In this document: one piece after another, positions 18,709 to 28,566 of the stretch
Position numbering within the stretch: the stretch's first letter is position 1
Layout: every line of letters begins with the position of its first letter
NCBI RefSeq assembly: GCF_011927665.1
Contig: NZ_JAATJA010000001.1
Coordinates: 229,019 to 293,018 of the forward strand
DNA from: Desulfobaculum xiamenense
GTDB lineage: Bacteria; Desulfobacterota; Desulfovibrionia; Desulfovibrionales; Desulfovibrionaceae
Direction of reading: 5' to 3'
DNA: 64,000 nt
The notes under the pieces: model-generated
What the model was told of the DNA's origin: nothing
Databases searched by the model: none
The model's input: only the letters and a program-made list of their open reading frames with translations
Position numbers and translations under genes: made by a program

Positions 18709-19287
18709 CTACTCTTCAGCCTCTTCCTTCTCAGCGCCCTTCATGATCAGGCGCAGGACGGCGAAGTTGTCGTCGTGGATGATCTTCACACCCTCGGGGA
18801 GGGCGAGATCTTCGATCTGCTTGGTCTCGTTGACCTGCATGGCGGTGATGTCGATATTGATGCTCTCGGGCAGGTTGCCGGGGAGGCACTCGATCACAGC
18901 GGAGGAACGGTAGATCTCAAGCTTGGCACCCATGGCCATGGCCGGGGCTCTGCCCACGATCTTCAGGGCCACGGTCACGCGAACGGGCTTGTTCATGTCC
19001 ACGCCGAAGATGTCGAAGTGGGTGACCTCGGGCTTGAACGGGTGGCGGATCATCTCCTTGAAGATGGCGGGGCAGGCTTCCTTGCCCTCGATCTCAAGCG
19101 ACACGAGCCTGGAGGTGCCGACCTGACCGAAAACCTTGTTCAGGGGCATTTCGGGGACCTGGATGAGGATGTTCTCTCCCTTGGAGTAGAAAACGCCGGG
19201 TACCATTTTCTGGGTACGCAGGGCGCGGCAGGAGCCCTTGCCGGTTTCCTCTCGCACGGCGGCTTTGAGCATAACCTGTTCAGACAT
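18709..19287 (-). CDS. rplY: 50S ribosomal protein L25/Ctc
   Basis: A 192-residue two-domain (TL5/Ctc) form of L25. The N-terminal domain binds 5S rRNA (MLKAAVREETGKGSCRALR, VPGVFYSKG), and the C-terminal beta-domain ends in an acidic EKEEAEE tail. The ATG at 19287 has AAGGAG seven bases upstream, which decides the start against a longer open frame. It lies downstream of prs and upstream of pth. Confidence 0.96.
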   Translation of the reverse strand: MSEQVMLKAAVREETGKGSCRALRTQKMVPGVFYSKGENILIQVPEMPLNKVFGQVGTSRLVSLEIEGKEACPAIFKEMIRHPFKPEVTHFDIFGVDMNKPVRVTVALKIVGRAPAMAMGAKLEIYRSSAVIECLPGNLPESINIDITAMQVNETKQIEDLALPEGVKIIHDDNFAVLRLIMKGAEKEEAEE

Positions 19288-19359
19288 GAGTATCTCCTTC
19301 AAGCTGTTCCCGCACGGCTCCATGGCGGGCCCGGCGGTGGTCATCAATTTTAGAAATGT

Positions 19360-20301
19360 TTAGACGAACAATACACTCACGGAAGATTCCGTGTGGATGT
19401 TGTGAATCGCCTTGCCAAGCAGGCTGGCCAGAGACACGACCTTGATCTTGGAGCATGCCTTGGCCTTCTCGCCCAGCGGAATGGAGTTGGTAACGATAAC
19501 CTCGGAGTACTTGGACTTCTCGAGGCGCTCCACGGCAGGGCCGGAAAGAACCGGGTGGGTCGCGCAGGCCACAACTTCCTTCGCGCCGCTCTCCATGAGG
19601 ACTTCCGCACCGGCACAGATGGTACCGGCGGTGTCGATCATGTCGTCGAGCACGATGGCGGTCTTGCCCTTCACGTCACCGATGACGTTCATGGCCTTGG
19701 CCTGGTTCGGAGCGTCGCGGCGCTTGTCGATGATGGCAAGGCCGGCGCCAAGACGCTTTGCATACGCACGGGCACGCTCGACGCCGCCTGCGTCCGGAGA
19801 GACGATGACGAGGTCGTTGTCGTGCTGGCGAAGATTGTCGAGCAGGGCCGGAGCTGCATAGAGGTTGTCCACGGGCAGGTTGAAGAAGCCCTGGATCTGT
19901 CCTGCGTGCAGGTCGACGGTAACGAGACGGTCGATACCGGCCACGGTAAGGAAGTCGGCCACGAGCTTGGCGGAAATGGGAGCGCGGGGAGCGACCTTGC
20001 GGTCCTGCCGGGCGTAGCCGTAGTAGGGCACCACGGCGGTCACGCGACCGACGCTGGCGCGCTTGAGGGCGTCAAGCAGGATGCACAGCTCCATGAGGTG
20101 GAAATTCACGGGAGCGCAGGTCGGCTGAACGACGAAGACATCGGCGCCACGAACGTTGGAGCCGATTTCCACGCGGATTTCACCGTCGCTGAAGGTGTCG
20201 GTGAGACACTGGGTGAGTTCGCAGCCCAGGTGGTTGCAAATCTCGGATGCAAGCTCGGGGTTTGCCGAGCCGGTCATGATTTTCAATTCGCCAATTGCCA
20301 T
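19360..20301 (-). CDS. prs: Ribose-phosphate pyrophosphokinase
   Basis: A 313-residue PRPP synthase that converts ribose-5-phosphate and ATP to PRPP for nucleotide, His and Trp synthesis. Motifs: [20 protein letters not shown] catalytic region, [14 protein letters not shown], and PRPP loop [12 protein letters not shown]. The ATG at 20301 follows AAGGAAC. The larger open frame upstream runs through the tRNA gene and is not coding. The gene lies just downstream of tRNA-Gln. Confidence 0.97.
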   Translation of the reverse strand: MAIGELKIMTGSANPELASEICNHLGCELTQCLTDTFSDGEIRVEIGSNVRGADVFVVQPTCAPVNFHLMELCILLDALKRASVGRVTAVVPYYGYARQDRKVAPRAPISAKLVADFLTVAGIDRLVTVDLHAGQIQGFFNLPVDNLYAAPALLDNLRQHDNDLVIVSPDAGGVERARAYAKRLGAGLAIIDKRRDAPNQAKAMNVIGDVKGKTAIVLDDMIDTAGTICAGAEVLMESGAKEVVACATHPVLSGPAVERLEKSKYSEVIVTNSIPLGEKAKACSKIKVVSLASLLGKAIHNIHTESSVSVLFV

Positions 20302-20330
20302 CGTGGTTGTTCCTTGCAAGAAATAAAATA

Positions 20331-20407
20331 TGGCTGGGGCGGAAGGATTCGAACCCTCGAATGACGGGACCAAAACCCGTTGCCTTAACCAACTTGGCTA
20401 CACCCCA
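20331..20407 (-). tRNA. tRNA-Gln (UUG)
   Basis: A 77-base cloverleaf including encoded CCA. The acceptor arm is TGGGGTG/CGCCCCA, the anticodon stem ACGGG/CCCGT has loop TTTTGGT (anticodon TTG), and the T-arm is GAGGGTTCGAATCCTTC. It lies between ispE and prs and is probably co-transcribed. Confidence 0.97.
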
Positions 20408-20410
20408 GCA

Positions 20411-21292
20411 TCAGAAACTGTGAATGAATGCGGGGATGTTGTCCCGCCGGAATTCGTCCGCAGCGTGGGCGGCGTCCGTGTGCTGTCGGAACAGTCCGCA
20501 CAGGCTCGCCCCGCTACCGCTCAAGACCGCCCCTGCCGCTCCGTTGCGGAGCAGTCGTTCCTTGAAGATGCGTAATTCCGGGAAGGACCCGAAGACCACG
20601 CCTTCGAAACTGTTGTGGAGCAGGAAATGAGAGCAGGGGAAGCACTTACCCGCACTCGTTCCGCATGTCAAGTATTCGGCCCCTTTTTCGCCTGGCCTGC
20701 CGCCGGGATGCGCCGCGTCCCACGCCCTGTATGCCCAGACTGTGGACACGTGGACGCGGGGACACAACAGTAGCAGAGTGAATCCCTTCAAATCAAGAGC
20801 CGTGGGGGTGAGGCGTTCGCCGATGCCCGTCGCCCATGCCGGTGAATCCTGAAGGAAGAAGGGGACATCCGCGCCGATACCCGCGGCGAGGGCGTTGAGT
20901 TTCTGCGCGTCGAGGGCCATGTTTCCGGCACGATCGTTGAGCAGGCGCAGCAGGCAGGCCGCATCCGAACTGCCGCCGCCAAGACCTGCGCCGGTGGGAA
21001 TGCGCTTTTCGAGGTGCACTGCCGCGGCGGGGGCGAAGCCTGTGGCCTGCGCAAAGGCCCGGTAGGCGCGGGCGATGGTGTTGTCTTCGCCGCACAGGGC
21101 CTGATTGCCGCAGTCGATGCGGATGCCCGTTCCCGGGCCGAGGTCCACGGTGAGCGTGTCGGCCGGTTCCGGCAGCGGCACGAAGAGCGTGAGCAGGTCG
21201 TGGTATCCGTTCTCGCGCACGCCGGTGATGTCGAGGTAGAGGTTGACCTTGCATCCCGCCGTGAGGGTGATGTGTTCCCGATCGATGTTCAT
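20411..21292 (-). CDS. ispE: 4-diphosphocytidyl-2-C-methyl-D-erythritol kinase
   Basis: A 293-residue GHMP kinase of the non-mevalonate isoprenoid pathway. The N-terminal KVNLYLDITGVRENGYHDL, ATP loop PTGAGLGGGSSDAA and C-terminal SGSGASLCGLF match IspE. The ATG at 21292 (MNIDREHITL) fits the family start; the longer upstream frame runs into the degP terminator. It ends three bases before the tRNA-Gln gene, implying a shared transcript. Confidence 0.95.
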   Translation of the reverse strand: MNIDREHITLTAGCKVNLYLDITGVRENGYHDLLTLFVPLPEPADTLTVDLGPGTGIRIDCGNQALCGEDNTIARAYRAFAQATGFAPAAAVHLEKRIPTGAGLGGGSSDAACLLRLLNDRAGNMALDAQKLNALAAGIGADVPFFLQDSPAWATGIGERLTPTALDLKGFTLLLLCPRVHVSTVWAYRAWDAAHPGGRPGEKGAEYLTCGTSAGKCFPCSHFLLHNSFEGVVFGSFPELRIFKERLLRNGAAGAVLSGSGASLCGLFRQHTDAAHAADEFRRDNIPAFIHSF

Positions 21293-21350
21293 GACTTGCG
21301 GATTGTTTCCGAAAACGGCTTTGCTTTCAAGAGGATGCGTGGCGTGCGGC

Positions 21351-21381
21351 AAAAAAAAGGGAGGCCCGGATGGGGCCTCCC
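21351..21381 (-). terminator. Strong intrinsic terminator of degP
   Basis: A 9-bp stem GGGAGGCCC is followed by eight T residues on the minus strand. It separates degP from ispE. Confidence 0.93.
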
Positions 21382-21405
21382 ATATGTTTAATGACATGGG
21401 GCGTT

Positions 21406-22833
21406 TTATTCCGCCGGGAGCGTAATGGTGCGGAAGACGCTTTGTCCCTGACGCTGGATGAGCAGGAGCAACACGCCCTTCTTCATGGCGTCGCCGGACA
21501 GGATGGTTTTGAATTCGGCAACGGAGTTCACCAGCTGCTGGTTGGCCTGAATGATGACGTCTCCGGGGCGGATTTCGCCATCCTGCGCTGGAGAGCCTTC
21601 GGCAACGCCCGTCACGAGCAGGCCCTGCGGCGAATCCATGCCAAGCGCCTGCGCCTCGCGCGGGTCCACCGGGCGCAACGCGAGGCCAAGGGCCGCTTCG
21701 GGCTGTGCCTCGTCCGGCTGTTCAGCCTGCGCAAGCTCGCGGGTCTCGCGTTCGCCGAGGGTGACGCGGAGCTTCTTTTCACGGCCCGAGCGCCACACCG
21801 TCACGTCGATCTTCTCACCGGGGGCAAGACCCGCGATGCGGCGCAGCAGGGCGTTGGCGTCCTTGATGTCGTCCTTTTCGATCCGGATGATCACGTCACC
21901 GGCCTTCACGCCGGATTTTTCGGCGGGCTGGCCGGGAAGCACGGAGGCGATGAGCGCGCCACGCGGGCTGTCGAGCTCCAGCGCCTTGGCGGTGTTTTCG
22001 TCCACATCCTGAATGGTCACGCCGAGCCAGCCGCGCGAAACCTTCTGGTTGTCCTTGAGCTGGGCGATGACCTTCTTGGCCATGTTGGACGGGATGGCGA
22101 AGCCGATGCCCTGTCCGGAGGCGACGATGGCGGTGTTGATGCCGACGACGTCGCCATTCATGTTTAGGAGCGGACCACCGGAGTTGCCGGGATTGATGGA
22201 GGCGTCGGTCTGGATGAAGTCATCGAAGGGGCCGGAGCCGATGATGCGTCCCTTGGCGCTGACGATGCCCGCGGTGACGGTGTGGTCGAGACCGAAGGGG
22301 TTGCCGATGGCCACCACCCACTGGCCGACCTTGGTGCTGTCCGAGTCGCCGAAGGCGAGGGTGGGCAGCTTGGCGTCGGTCTTAATCTTGAGCAGCGCGA
22401 GGTCCGTATCCGGGTCGCGTCCGATGATCTCGGCCGGGTAGGGTTTTTGACCGCCCTGAAGATTGACGGACACCTCGTCGGCGTTGGCGATGACGTGGTT
22501 GTTGGTCACGATGAAACCGTCATCCGAAATGATGAAGCCGGAACCGAGGGAGCGTTCCTTGCGCGGGCGCTGATCCGGGCGCTGCTGGAAGTAGCGGTCG
22601 AACTGTTCGAAGAAGTCGTCGAAGGGGGTTCCGCGTTTGTGGAAGCGGAAGAACTCCTGCATCTGGTCTTCGCGCTTGACGATCTTGACCGTGCTTATGT
22701 TGACGACGGCGCCCCCCGCCTTTTCGGCGAGGTCGGTGAATTCGGGAAGGGCTGCGGCGGCCGCCTGGGAGGCGGCGATGACCAGCGCCAGAGCCAATGC
22801 GAGTATGCGGGGCATGTGGTGTCCGGGTTTCAT
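21406..22833 (-). CDS. degP: Periplasmic serine protease DegP/HtrA family
   Basis: A 475-residue Do-type protease/chaperone. It has a signal peptide (to about residue 28), then a trypsin-like domain with triad His in NNHVIA, Asp in DTDLALLK and Ser in NPGNSGGPL, and two PDZ domains (about 270-360 and 385-470). It degrades or refolds misfolded envelope proteins. The ATG at 22833 has GGAGG seven bases upstream. It has its own promoter and terminator, so it is a single-gene unit. Confidence 0.97.
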   Translation of the reverse strand: MKPGHHMPRILALALALVIAASQAAAAALPEFTDLAEKAGGAVVNISTVKIVKREDQMQEFFRFHKRGTPFDDFFEQFDRYFQQRPDQRPRKERSLGSGFIISDDGFIVTNNHVIANADEVSVNLQGGQKPYPAEIIGRDPDTDLALLKIKTDAKLPTLAFGDSDSTKVGQWVVAIGNPFGLDHTVTAGIVSAKGRIIGSGPFDDFIQTDASINPGNSGGPLLNMNGDVVGINTAIVASGQGIGFAIPSNMAKKVIAQLKDNQKVSRGWLGVTIQDVDENTAKALELDSPRGALIASVLPGQPAEKSGVKAGDVIIRIEKDDIKDANALLRRIAGLAPGEKIDVTVWRSGREKKLRVTLGERETRELAQAEQPDEAQPEAALGLALRPVDPREAQALGMDSPQGLLVTGVAEGSPAQDGEIRPGDVIIQANQQLVNSVAEFKTILSGDAMKKGVLLLLIQRQGQSVFRTITLPAE

Positions 22834-23354
22834 GTTTTTCCTCCATTTGGAACGGTTCCACTTCCGGCCCCTCCTCGGGTGGGGGAAGCGGGAGTCATTT
22901 CGATACTATAAACTCTTTCCGTGGCCTGTAAACCGGCTGCACCTTTTTCCTGTTCAATACATGGATGGAATTTTTGGCTGCGCACAATTTGCACAAGCGG
23001 GGAAGATTCTTTCGATGTCTATTTAAACAATATATTCAATGTATTGCATGCTGATGTCGTGATGCAGGCGCGCGGGGCGGCGCGGTTGGCAAGCGTTGGC
23101 ATGCGTGGCCTGTGACGTAGTGTAGTTGTTTTTTATTCAATGAATCCGATGAGTTGATTGAGCAATCGCGAAGGTGGGCAGGTGGTCGAAAACTGCTCGT
23201 GAAACACTGGACAAGCGGCTCGTCCTCATGTATTTCGCTCCGTCCGCACCCGATGGTCCGGGATCGTCCATCGCTTTACGCCCATTCTGCTTTCACGGAC
23301 GGGGGCTTCGGCTTGCGGATGCAACAACATATCGAATGCAAAGGATTTTTTGAA
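22834..23354. other. 521-bp intergenic region between degP and a small membrane gene
   Basis: It contains the degP promoter and an AT-rich stretch near 23010-23150. An open frame starting at 23154 runs into the small membrane gene but has no coding character before 23355. Confidence 0.5.
22915..22942 (-). promoter_or_regulatory. Sigma-70-type promoter of degP
   Basis: On the minus strand, TTTACA and TATAGT are separated by 16 bases. This gives a leader of about 75 bases before the degP start. Confidence 0.55.
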
Positions 23355-23612
23355 ATGTTCAATACTGTCGCGTTTGCCCTAATGGGCCTCGTCCTTGCGG
23401 CCGGTTCCGTTCTCCATGGCCTTCTGCTCATCCTTGTGCTGGCTGGTGCGGCGCATTTTTGTGGCGTGTTCCTGCGGCGGTCCCGCGCGGGCCTTGGTGC
23501 CTTTCCGGGAAACTGTGTCGTGCGACATGCGAAGCTCGCCGTGCCCGCGCTACTGGTGCTTCTCGCCGATGCGGCGGTGGCATACGTCGCCGTGCGTGGT
23601 ATGGGGATATAG
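23355..23612 (+). CDS. Small membrane protein of unknown function
   Basis: An 85-residue hydrophobic protein, predicted to have three membrane segments (about residues 3-20, 19-38 and 59-80) separated by a short basic stretch (FLRRSRAG). The ATG at 23355 has AAAGGA nine bases upstream. I do not recognise a family. The hydrophobic pattern and ribosome site support it, but it could be a chance frame. Confidence 0.45.
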   Translation: MFNTVAFALMGLVLAAGSVLHGLLLILVLAGAAHFCGVFLRRSRAGLGAFPGNCVVRHAKLAVPALLVLLADAAVAYVAVRGMGI

Positions 23613-23932
23613 GCTGACGTCGGACGACATTCGCGGTGGCTGGCTTGCGCTGGTCATGCGGCGCGCGTTGGCGGTGTCGAATTGGCGTGCATGATTGATT
23701 CTGTTGCCGGTTGGCGGCGGATAGCGCATTTCGCCAATGACGAGAATCGCGAGCATCCGGCTGACTGGTCATCTGCGCCTCGGCGCGGTTTGTTCTCGCG
23801 TTTGCGAGGGCCGATGCGGTCTCCTGCGGGAAAAAAGCCCCCCATGGATAGAAAAACATTGCGTTCTCTGCGATAGTTGGGTAGTTCAAACGCCCTCGGG
23901 CATTGGTTGTTTGCCGTATGCGCGAGATGTTT
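23613..23932. other. 320-bp gap before tRNA-Arg
   Basis: There is no supported gene. It is moderately GC-rich and must contain the tRNA promoter, which I could not define with confidence. Confidence 0.5.
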
Positions 23933-24009
23933 GGCCCCGTAGCTCAGTTGGATAGAGCGACCGCCTCCTAAGCGGTAGGCCACAGGTTCGATTCCTGTCG
24001 GGGCCACCA
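23933..24009 (+). tRNA. tRNA-Arg (CCU)
   Basis: A 77-base cloverleaf with encoded CCA. The acceptor arm is GGCCCCG/CGGGGCC, the anticodon stem ACCGC/GCGGT has loop CTCCTAA (anticodon CCT), and the T-arm is ACAGGTTCGATTCCTGT. It is a single gene with its own terminator. Confidence 0.97.
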
Positions 24010-24019
24010 TTCGACATTT

Positions 24020-24058
24020 AAGCCGGATTCAGGGTTTTTCTGAATCCGGCTTTTCTTT
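24020..24058 (+). terminator. Intrinsic terminator of tRNA-Arg
   Basis: A 13-bp stem AAGCCGGATTCAG has a 7-base loop and is followed by TTCTTTT. Confidence 0.92.
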
Positions 24059-24714
24059 TGCTCTTCGTTTGTCTTCCCCCTGCCTTTGCGTCACGCCGTA
24101 TCCTGCAAGTCCTTGTATATGATGCACGTCTTCTTCTTTCGGGGACAACCTTGGCGCGCTCTTTCGTCACAGCATTGGTGCGCGTGTGCGTCCGTGCTGT
24201 TCCTTATTCGGTCGAGGCTGAAAAAGGTTTGTTTGACAAAAGTGTGTACGGCCATTTGGGGCGGCCGCGCGAGGAGGCTGGCTGGGCGGCGCGCGTAAGG
24301 GTTTACCAAAAGGTATGCCGGGGGAGCGACGCGAGGATGGCGGGGCGCATCAGTGTGAAGTGCACAGGGTGTAAGAGATGGTCCCGTGAGTGGCGTCGGT
24401 CTGTTCGCTGACGGCGGTCGGAGTGTGGAGGGGCGGATGTCCACGTCGAGTAGGTTGATGAAAAGTGTTGGTGAATGGGCGCGATTGGGACTTGATGGGC
24501 GCGCAGGGATGAGGCGGAGGTGGTGTGGGTGCGGTGGGTGCGGTGGGGAAAAGACGCAAAACGGAATCGGAAGAGGCTCATCGCCGCGTGTTTCCATTCA
24601 TGCGGTGAAGTAGTCATGGAGCGTCTCGGGGCTTGGTCGAGGAACTCGGGCAGTGTTGTTCGGTGAGCGGGTGATGTCATTTTTTACCAAGATTGGCAGA
24701 GTCTGTTCGGGGCC

Positions 24715-24799
24715 AAAAAAAAATGCGAAATCTTGTCGATTTCGCCAAAATTGGAAATCTTTCGCTTGCCACGTTCTGGCTTTTGGTGCATGAAGAATC
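24715..24799 (-). ncRNA. Candidate small RNA ending at an orphan terminator
   Basis: On the minus strand a perfect 8-bp stem GCGAAATC/GATTTCGC (24725-24745) is followed by nine T residues, a strong terminator with no minus-strand gene upstream. A promoter-like pair CTGACG and GATAAC, 17 bases apart (24806-24834), would start an RNA of about 85 bases. Its body contains two more small hairpins (ATGAA/TTCAT and GCCA/TGGC). It is divergent from glnH. Confidence 0.45.
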
Positions 24800-24805
24800 G
24801 TTCAT

Positions 24806-24834
24806 GTTATCGAGGGTCCGCCAGATTTCGTCAG
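24806..24834 (-). promoter_or_regulatory. Putative promoter of the candidate sRNA
   Basis: CTGACG, 17 bases, then GATAAC on the minus strand. Each element matches the sigma-70 consensus at about four of six positions. Confidence 0.35.
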
Positions 24835-24914
24835 GCGACCCATGGGCGTCGTGCCCGAGGGGTTCTTTCGAGACAATTTGGGACAACTTCATATTCTGAA
24901 TCCGGAGGAAGAGC

Positions 24915-25661
24915 ATGAAACGCGTTATGACCATCCTGTGCGCCATGGCTGTTGCCTTTGCCATGAGCTCCACCGCCTTTGCAGGCAAGCTGGTTGTTGG
25001 TACCGACACCAACTTCCCGCCCTTCGAGTTCAAAGATCCCGATTCCGGCAAGCACACCGGTTTCGACGTTGAACTCTGGGATGCCATCGCCAAGGAGATC
25101 GGTGCCGAGTACGACCTGCAGCCCATGGACTTTAACGGCATCATTCCCGGTCTCCAGACCGGACAGCTCGACGCCGGCATCGCAGGTATGACCATCAAGC
25201 CCGAACGCGCCGAAGTCATCGACTTCTCCGACGGTTACTACAATTCCGGCCTGCTCATCCTCGTGCGCTCTGACAACGAGGACGTGAACAAGATCGAAGA
25301 TCTCGCCGGAAAGGTTGTCTCCACCAAGCTGGCCACCACCAGCGCCGATCTCGTGAAAGAACGCGCCAACGCCAAGGACGTGAAGCTCTTCCCCAACAAT
25401 GACGCCATGTTCATGGAGCTGCTGTCCGGCGGCGCCGACGCCGTGGTGTTCGACTCCCCGGTCGTGGCCGACTTCATGCGCAAGGCTGGCAAGGGTCAGG
25501 TGAAGGTCGTTGGCCCCCTGTACCACGGTCAGGCCTACGGCATCGGCTTCCCCAAGGGCAGCCCGCTTGTCGCCAAGGTCAATGCCGCCCTCAAGAGCCT
25601 GAAGGATTCCGGCAAGTACCGCGACCTGTACATCAAGTGGTTCGGCACCGAGCCGCGCTAA
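24915..25661 (+). CDS. glnH: Glutamine/polar amino acid ABC transporter, periplasmic binding protein
   Basis: A 248-residue SBP family 3 protein. It has a signal peptide (cleavage after AFA at about residue 23), the TDTNFPPFEFKD ligand-pocket start, GFDVELWDAIAKE, and the carboxylate-binding Arg in the AGMTIKPERAEVIDFSDGYY region. This matches GlnH more than arginine or histidine binders. The ATG at 24915 has GGAGG upstream. It is the first gene of glnHPQ. Confidence 0.93.
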   Translation: MKRVMTILCAMAVAFAMSSTAFAGKLVVGTDTNFPPFEFKDPDSGKHTGFDVELWDAIAKEIGAEYDLQPMDFNGIIPGLQTGQLDAGIAGMTIKPERAEVIDFSDGYYNSGLLILVRSDNEDVNKIEDLAGKVVSTKLATTSADLVKERANAKDVKLFPNNDAMFMELLSGGADAVVFDSPVVADFMRKAGKGQVKVVGPLYHGQAYGIGFPKGSPLVAKVNAALKSLKDSGKYRDLYIKWFGTEPR

Positions 25662-25686
25662 ATCTCCCTGTTTATCGATACACAGC

Positions 25687-25722
25687 GGGGGCGGCCACCT
25701 GTGCGCCGCCCCCGGCATTTTT
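25687..25722 (+). terminator. Partial terminator between glnH and glnP
   Basis: A 9-bp stem GGGGGCGGC/GCCGCCCCC is followed by GGCATTTTT. This position commonly lowers permease expression relative to the abundant binding protein. Confidence 0.6.
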
Positions 25723-25746
25723 GGAAAACGCAACAAGTGGTGCTTT

Positions 25747-26409
25747 ATGGCTTTCAATTTTGACCCCAGCGTAATGGTGACGACCCTGCCCCAGCTCATG
25801 CGTGGTGTGCATCTCACCATCATCCTGACTCTCGGGGGCCTGTCCCTGGGCTTCATCCTCGGCACTGTCGCAGGCCTTCTGAAACTCTCCAAGAGTTTCG
25901 CACTGCGCAAGGCCGCAGGTTTCTATATTGAAATTATTCGCGGCACGCCCATGCTCGTGCAGGCGATGTTCCTGTACTTCGGTTTGCCCATGGCACTGGG
26001 ATTGCGCATTCCGCCCATCGTGGCGGGCATTATCGTCATCGCCGTCAATTCCGGCGCGTACATCGCGGAAATCGTGCGCGGCGCGGTCCAGTCCATCGAC
26101 CCCGGCCAGATGGAGGCCGGTCGTTCCATCGGTCTTACCCGCGGTCAGACCATGCGCTACATCATCTGGCCGCAGGCCTTCAAACGCATGATTCCGCCGC
26201 TAGGCAACCAGTTCATCATTAGTCTCAAGGATACCTCCCTGCTCATGGTCATCGGCGTGTCCGAGCTGATGCGTACGGGACAGGAAATCACGGCAGTGAA
26301 CTTTCGGGCCTTCGAAGTCTACATGACTGTCGGCCTCGTCTATCTGGCAATGACCCTTACGATCGCCCGGTGCCTGCGCCACGTTGAAAAGCGCATGGCT
26401 TCCCGCTAG
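25747..26409 (+). CDS. glnP: Glutamine ABC transporter permease
   Basis: A 220-residue inner-membrane permease of the HisMQ family with about five helices. The EAA-type loop is visible as EAGRSIGLTRGQTMRYIIWPQAFK, which contacts GlnQ. One permease gene suggests a homodimer, as in GlnP of E. coli. The ATG at 25747 has only a weak ribosome site. It is followed 20 bases later by glnQ. Confidence 0.93.
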   Translation: MAFNFDPSVMVTTLPQLMRGVHLTIILTLGGLSLGFILGTVAGLLKLSKSFALRKAAGFYIEIIRGTPMLVQAMFLYFGLPMALGLRIPPIVAGIIVIAVNSGAYIAEIVRGAVQSIDPGQMEAGRSIGLTRGQTMRYIIWPQAFKRMIPPLGNQFIISLKDTSLLMVIGVSELMRTGQEITAVNFRAFEVYMTVGLVYLAMTLTIARCLRHVEKRMASR

Positions 26410-26429
26410 CGACCGGGGGAGATACATAG

Positions 26430-27161
<732 letters not shown>

Positions 27162-27188
27162 GCTGGGACCCCGCAACGAGACGATACG

Positions 27189-27220
27189 AAGGCCGATTCC
27201 CTTGGGGAATCGGCCTTTTT
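27189..27220 (+). terminator. Intrinsic terminator of glnHPQ
   Basis: Stem AAGGCCGATTCC with its complement and a short loop is followed by a run of five T residues. Confidence 0.92.
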
Positions 27221-27334
27221 CGTGAGCTCGGGAGAGTTGTGGGTGATGCGATATTCTGGTAACGCTGCGGACACAACTCGATAGATCAGCCTTTTTGTAG
27301 GCCGAGGCGAGTGGTAATCATCAAGGAGAAGGAC

Positions 27335-28474
27335 GTGAATCCCAAGCTGAGCATCGTGATTCCTTCATATAATATGGAGCGCTGGCTGCCTGTGGCTCTT
27401 GAGTCATGCCTTGCGCAGACAGAGACGGATATCGAGGTCATCGTTGTGGACGATGGATCGACGGATCGGACTGGTGAAATAGCCGACGCCTATGCGGCGG
27501 CGGACGCACGTGTTCGGGTGATCCATCAGGAGAACAAGGGGTTGGGTGCGACTCGTCAGGTGGGACAGGACGCCGCGCAGGGCGAATTCATTACGTGGCT
27601 CGATGCCGATGATTTTCTGGAACGCAATGCCGCACGGGATATGCTCGGGGTCGCCGAGCGCGACAAGGTGGACATGGTGTGTGGAAATGCCGTCGTCTTT
27701 TCGGAAAAGACTTTCAATACCCGTCGCTATTTCTATCATCATGCCGTTTCCCGGACTACCTTCGACAATCCGGAGTACTGGAAGAGCAAGGTGCTTTGGC
27801 GCTGGTTCTTCCGGCTTTCCTTTGTGCGGCGAATTGGTATGCAGCACCCCACCCTCAAACTCGGGCAGGACGTGTGTAGCATGTACGAGGCGTTGACGCA
27901 GGTGGACGCCTTTTCGCAGTGTCCAAATTTCTTCTATTATTTCAGGCAGGATCATAAGCGTCCCGGTTCCGACATCGAACGGGAGATCAACCACCAGCTC
28001 GAACACTACCGGGAGGTTAAGCGTATCCTTCTGGCTGCTGGCCGCGTGAAGCCGCTGATGAAGTATCTGCTTGAGAACTATTTTCGCGATATCAAGAGCC
28101 TCGCTCCCCGTTTCGTCGGCGAGGATGCCCATTGGCGCGCGCGTTGCGTGGAGATAAGTCTGGATATCTTCGACGGGCTTGATCCTGCGTGGTTCCGCGA
28201 CGAGTTCCTTGCACCGGAACTCAAGAGCCGTCCGGAATTCATTCCGTTGGCGGACGCGCTCATCGCGCGCGATGCGCAGGCTATCGATGTGGAGTTGGAT
28301 CGTTGGCGCGAGGCGGGGGCCAAGGTGCGCGATGTCGACAAGACTAGCGCCTTCCATACGCTGCGTCGCCGTCTCAAGTCCGCACTCAAGCCGATGTCCC
28401 TTGGGGCGCGCATCCGTCTGCGAGCGCTTGAGGGGCGGGCGCACAAGCGTCTTGGTCCGCTCTGGAACATCTAG
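27335..28474 (+). CDS. Family 2 glycosyltransferase
   Basis: A 379-residue cytoplasmic GT-A fold enzyme. N-terminal LSIVIPSYNMERWL, VVDDGSTDRT and the DxD-type ITWLDADDFL motif show a nucleotide-sugar-dependent glycosyltransferase. The C-terminal half (about 210-379) is helical and basic, with no membrane helices. The acceptor is unknown; such genes act in LPS, capsule or glycoprotein assembly. The GTG at 27335 has AAGGAG six bases upstream and starts at the family motif, preferred to a GTG eight codons earlier. Confidence 0.88.
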   Translation: MNPKLSIVIPSYNMERWLPVALESCLAQTETDIEVIVVDDGSTDRTGEIADAYAAADARVRVIHQENKGLGATRQVGQDAAQGEFITWLDADDFLERNAARDMLGVAERDKVDMVCGNAVVFSEKTFNTRRYFYHHAVSRTTFDNPEYWKSKVLWRWFFRLSFVRRIGMQHPTLKLGQDVCSMYEALTQVDAFSQCPNFFYYFRQDHKRPGSDIEREINHQLEHYREVKRILLAAGRVKPLMKYLLENYFRDIKSLAPRFVGEDAHWRARCVEISLDIFDGLDPAWFRDEFLAPELKSRPEFIPLADALIARDAQAIDVELDRWREAGAKVRDVDKTSAFHTLRRRLKSALKPMSLGARIRLRALEGRAHKRLGPLWNI

Positions 28475-28530
28475 GGTGTGAAAGCGGCCGCTGCGCCTAG
28501 TGGCGTGGCGTCGTCGAAGTGCCTTTTGTG

Positions 28531-28566
28531 GAAGGCGGGAACTGATTGTGTCAGTTTCCGCCTTCC
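28531..28566. terminator. Bidirectional terminator between convergent genes
   Basis: An interrupted stem GGAAGGCGG, AACTGA and their complements has loop TTGTG. It overlaps the last codons and stop of the minus-strand binding protein. Confidence 0.55.

Larger units (their letters stand above)
24010..24914. other. 905-bp region without protein genes
   Basis: Beyond the tRNA terminator the region has open frames only with low-complexity, Pro/His- or Arg-rich translations and no ribosome sites. It contains a candidate minus-strand sRNA (24715-24799) and the leader of glnH. I found no repeat of the tRNA 3' end that would mark an att site. Confidence 0.6.

Noticed and set aside
24053-24714. Possible genomic island after tRNA-Arg(CCU)
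   Set aside because: There is no integrase, no repeat of the tRNA 3' end and no phage genes; it is only gene-poor.
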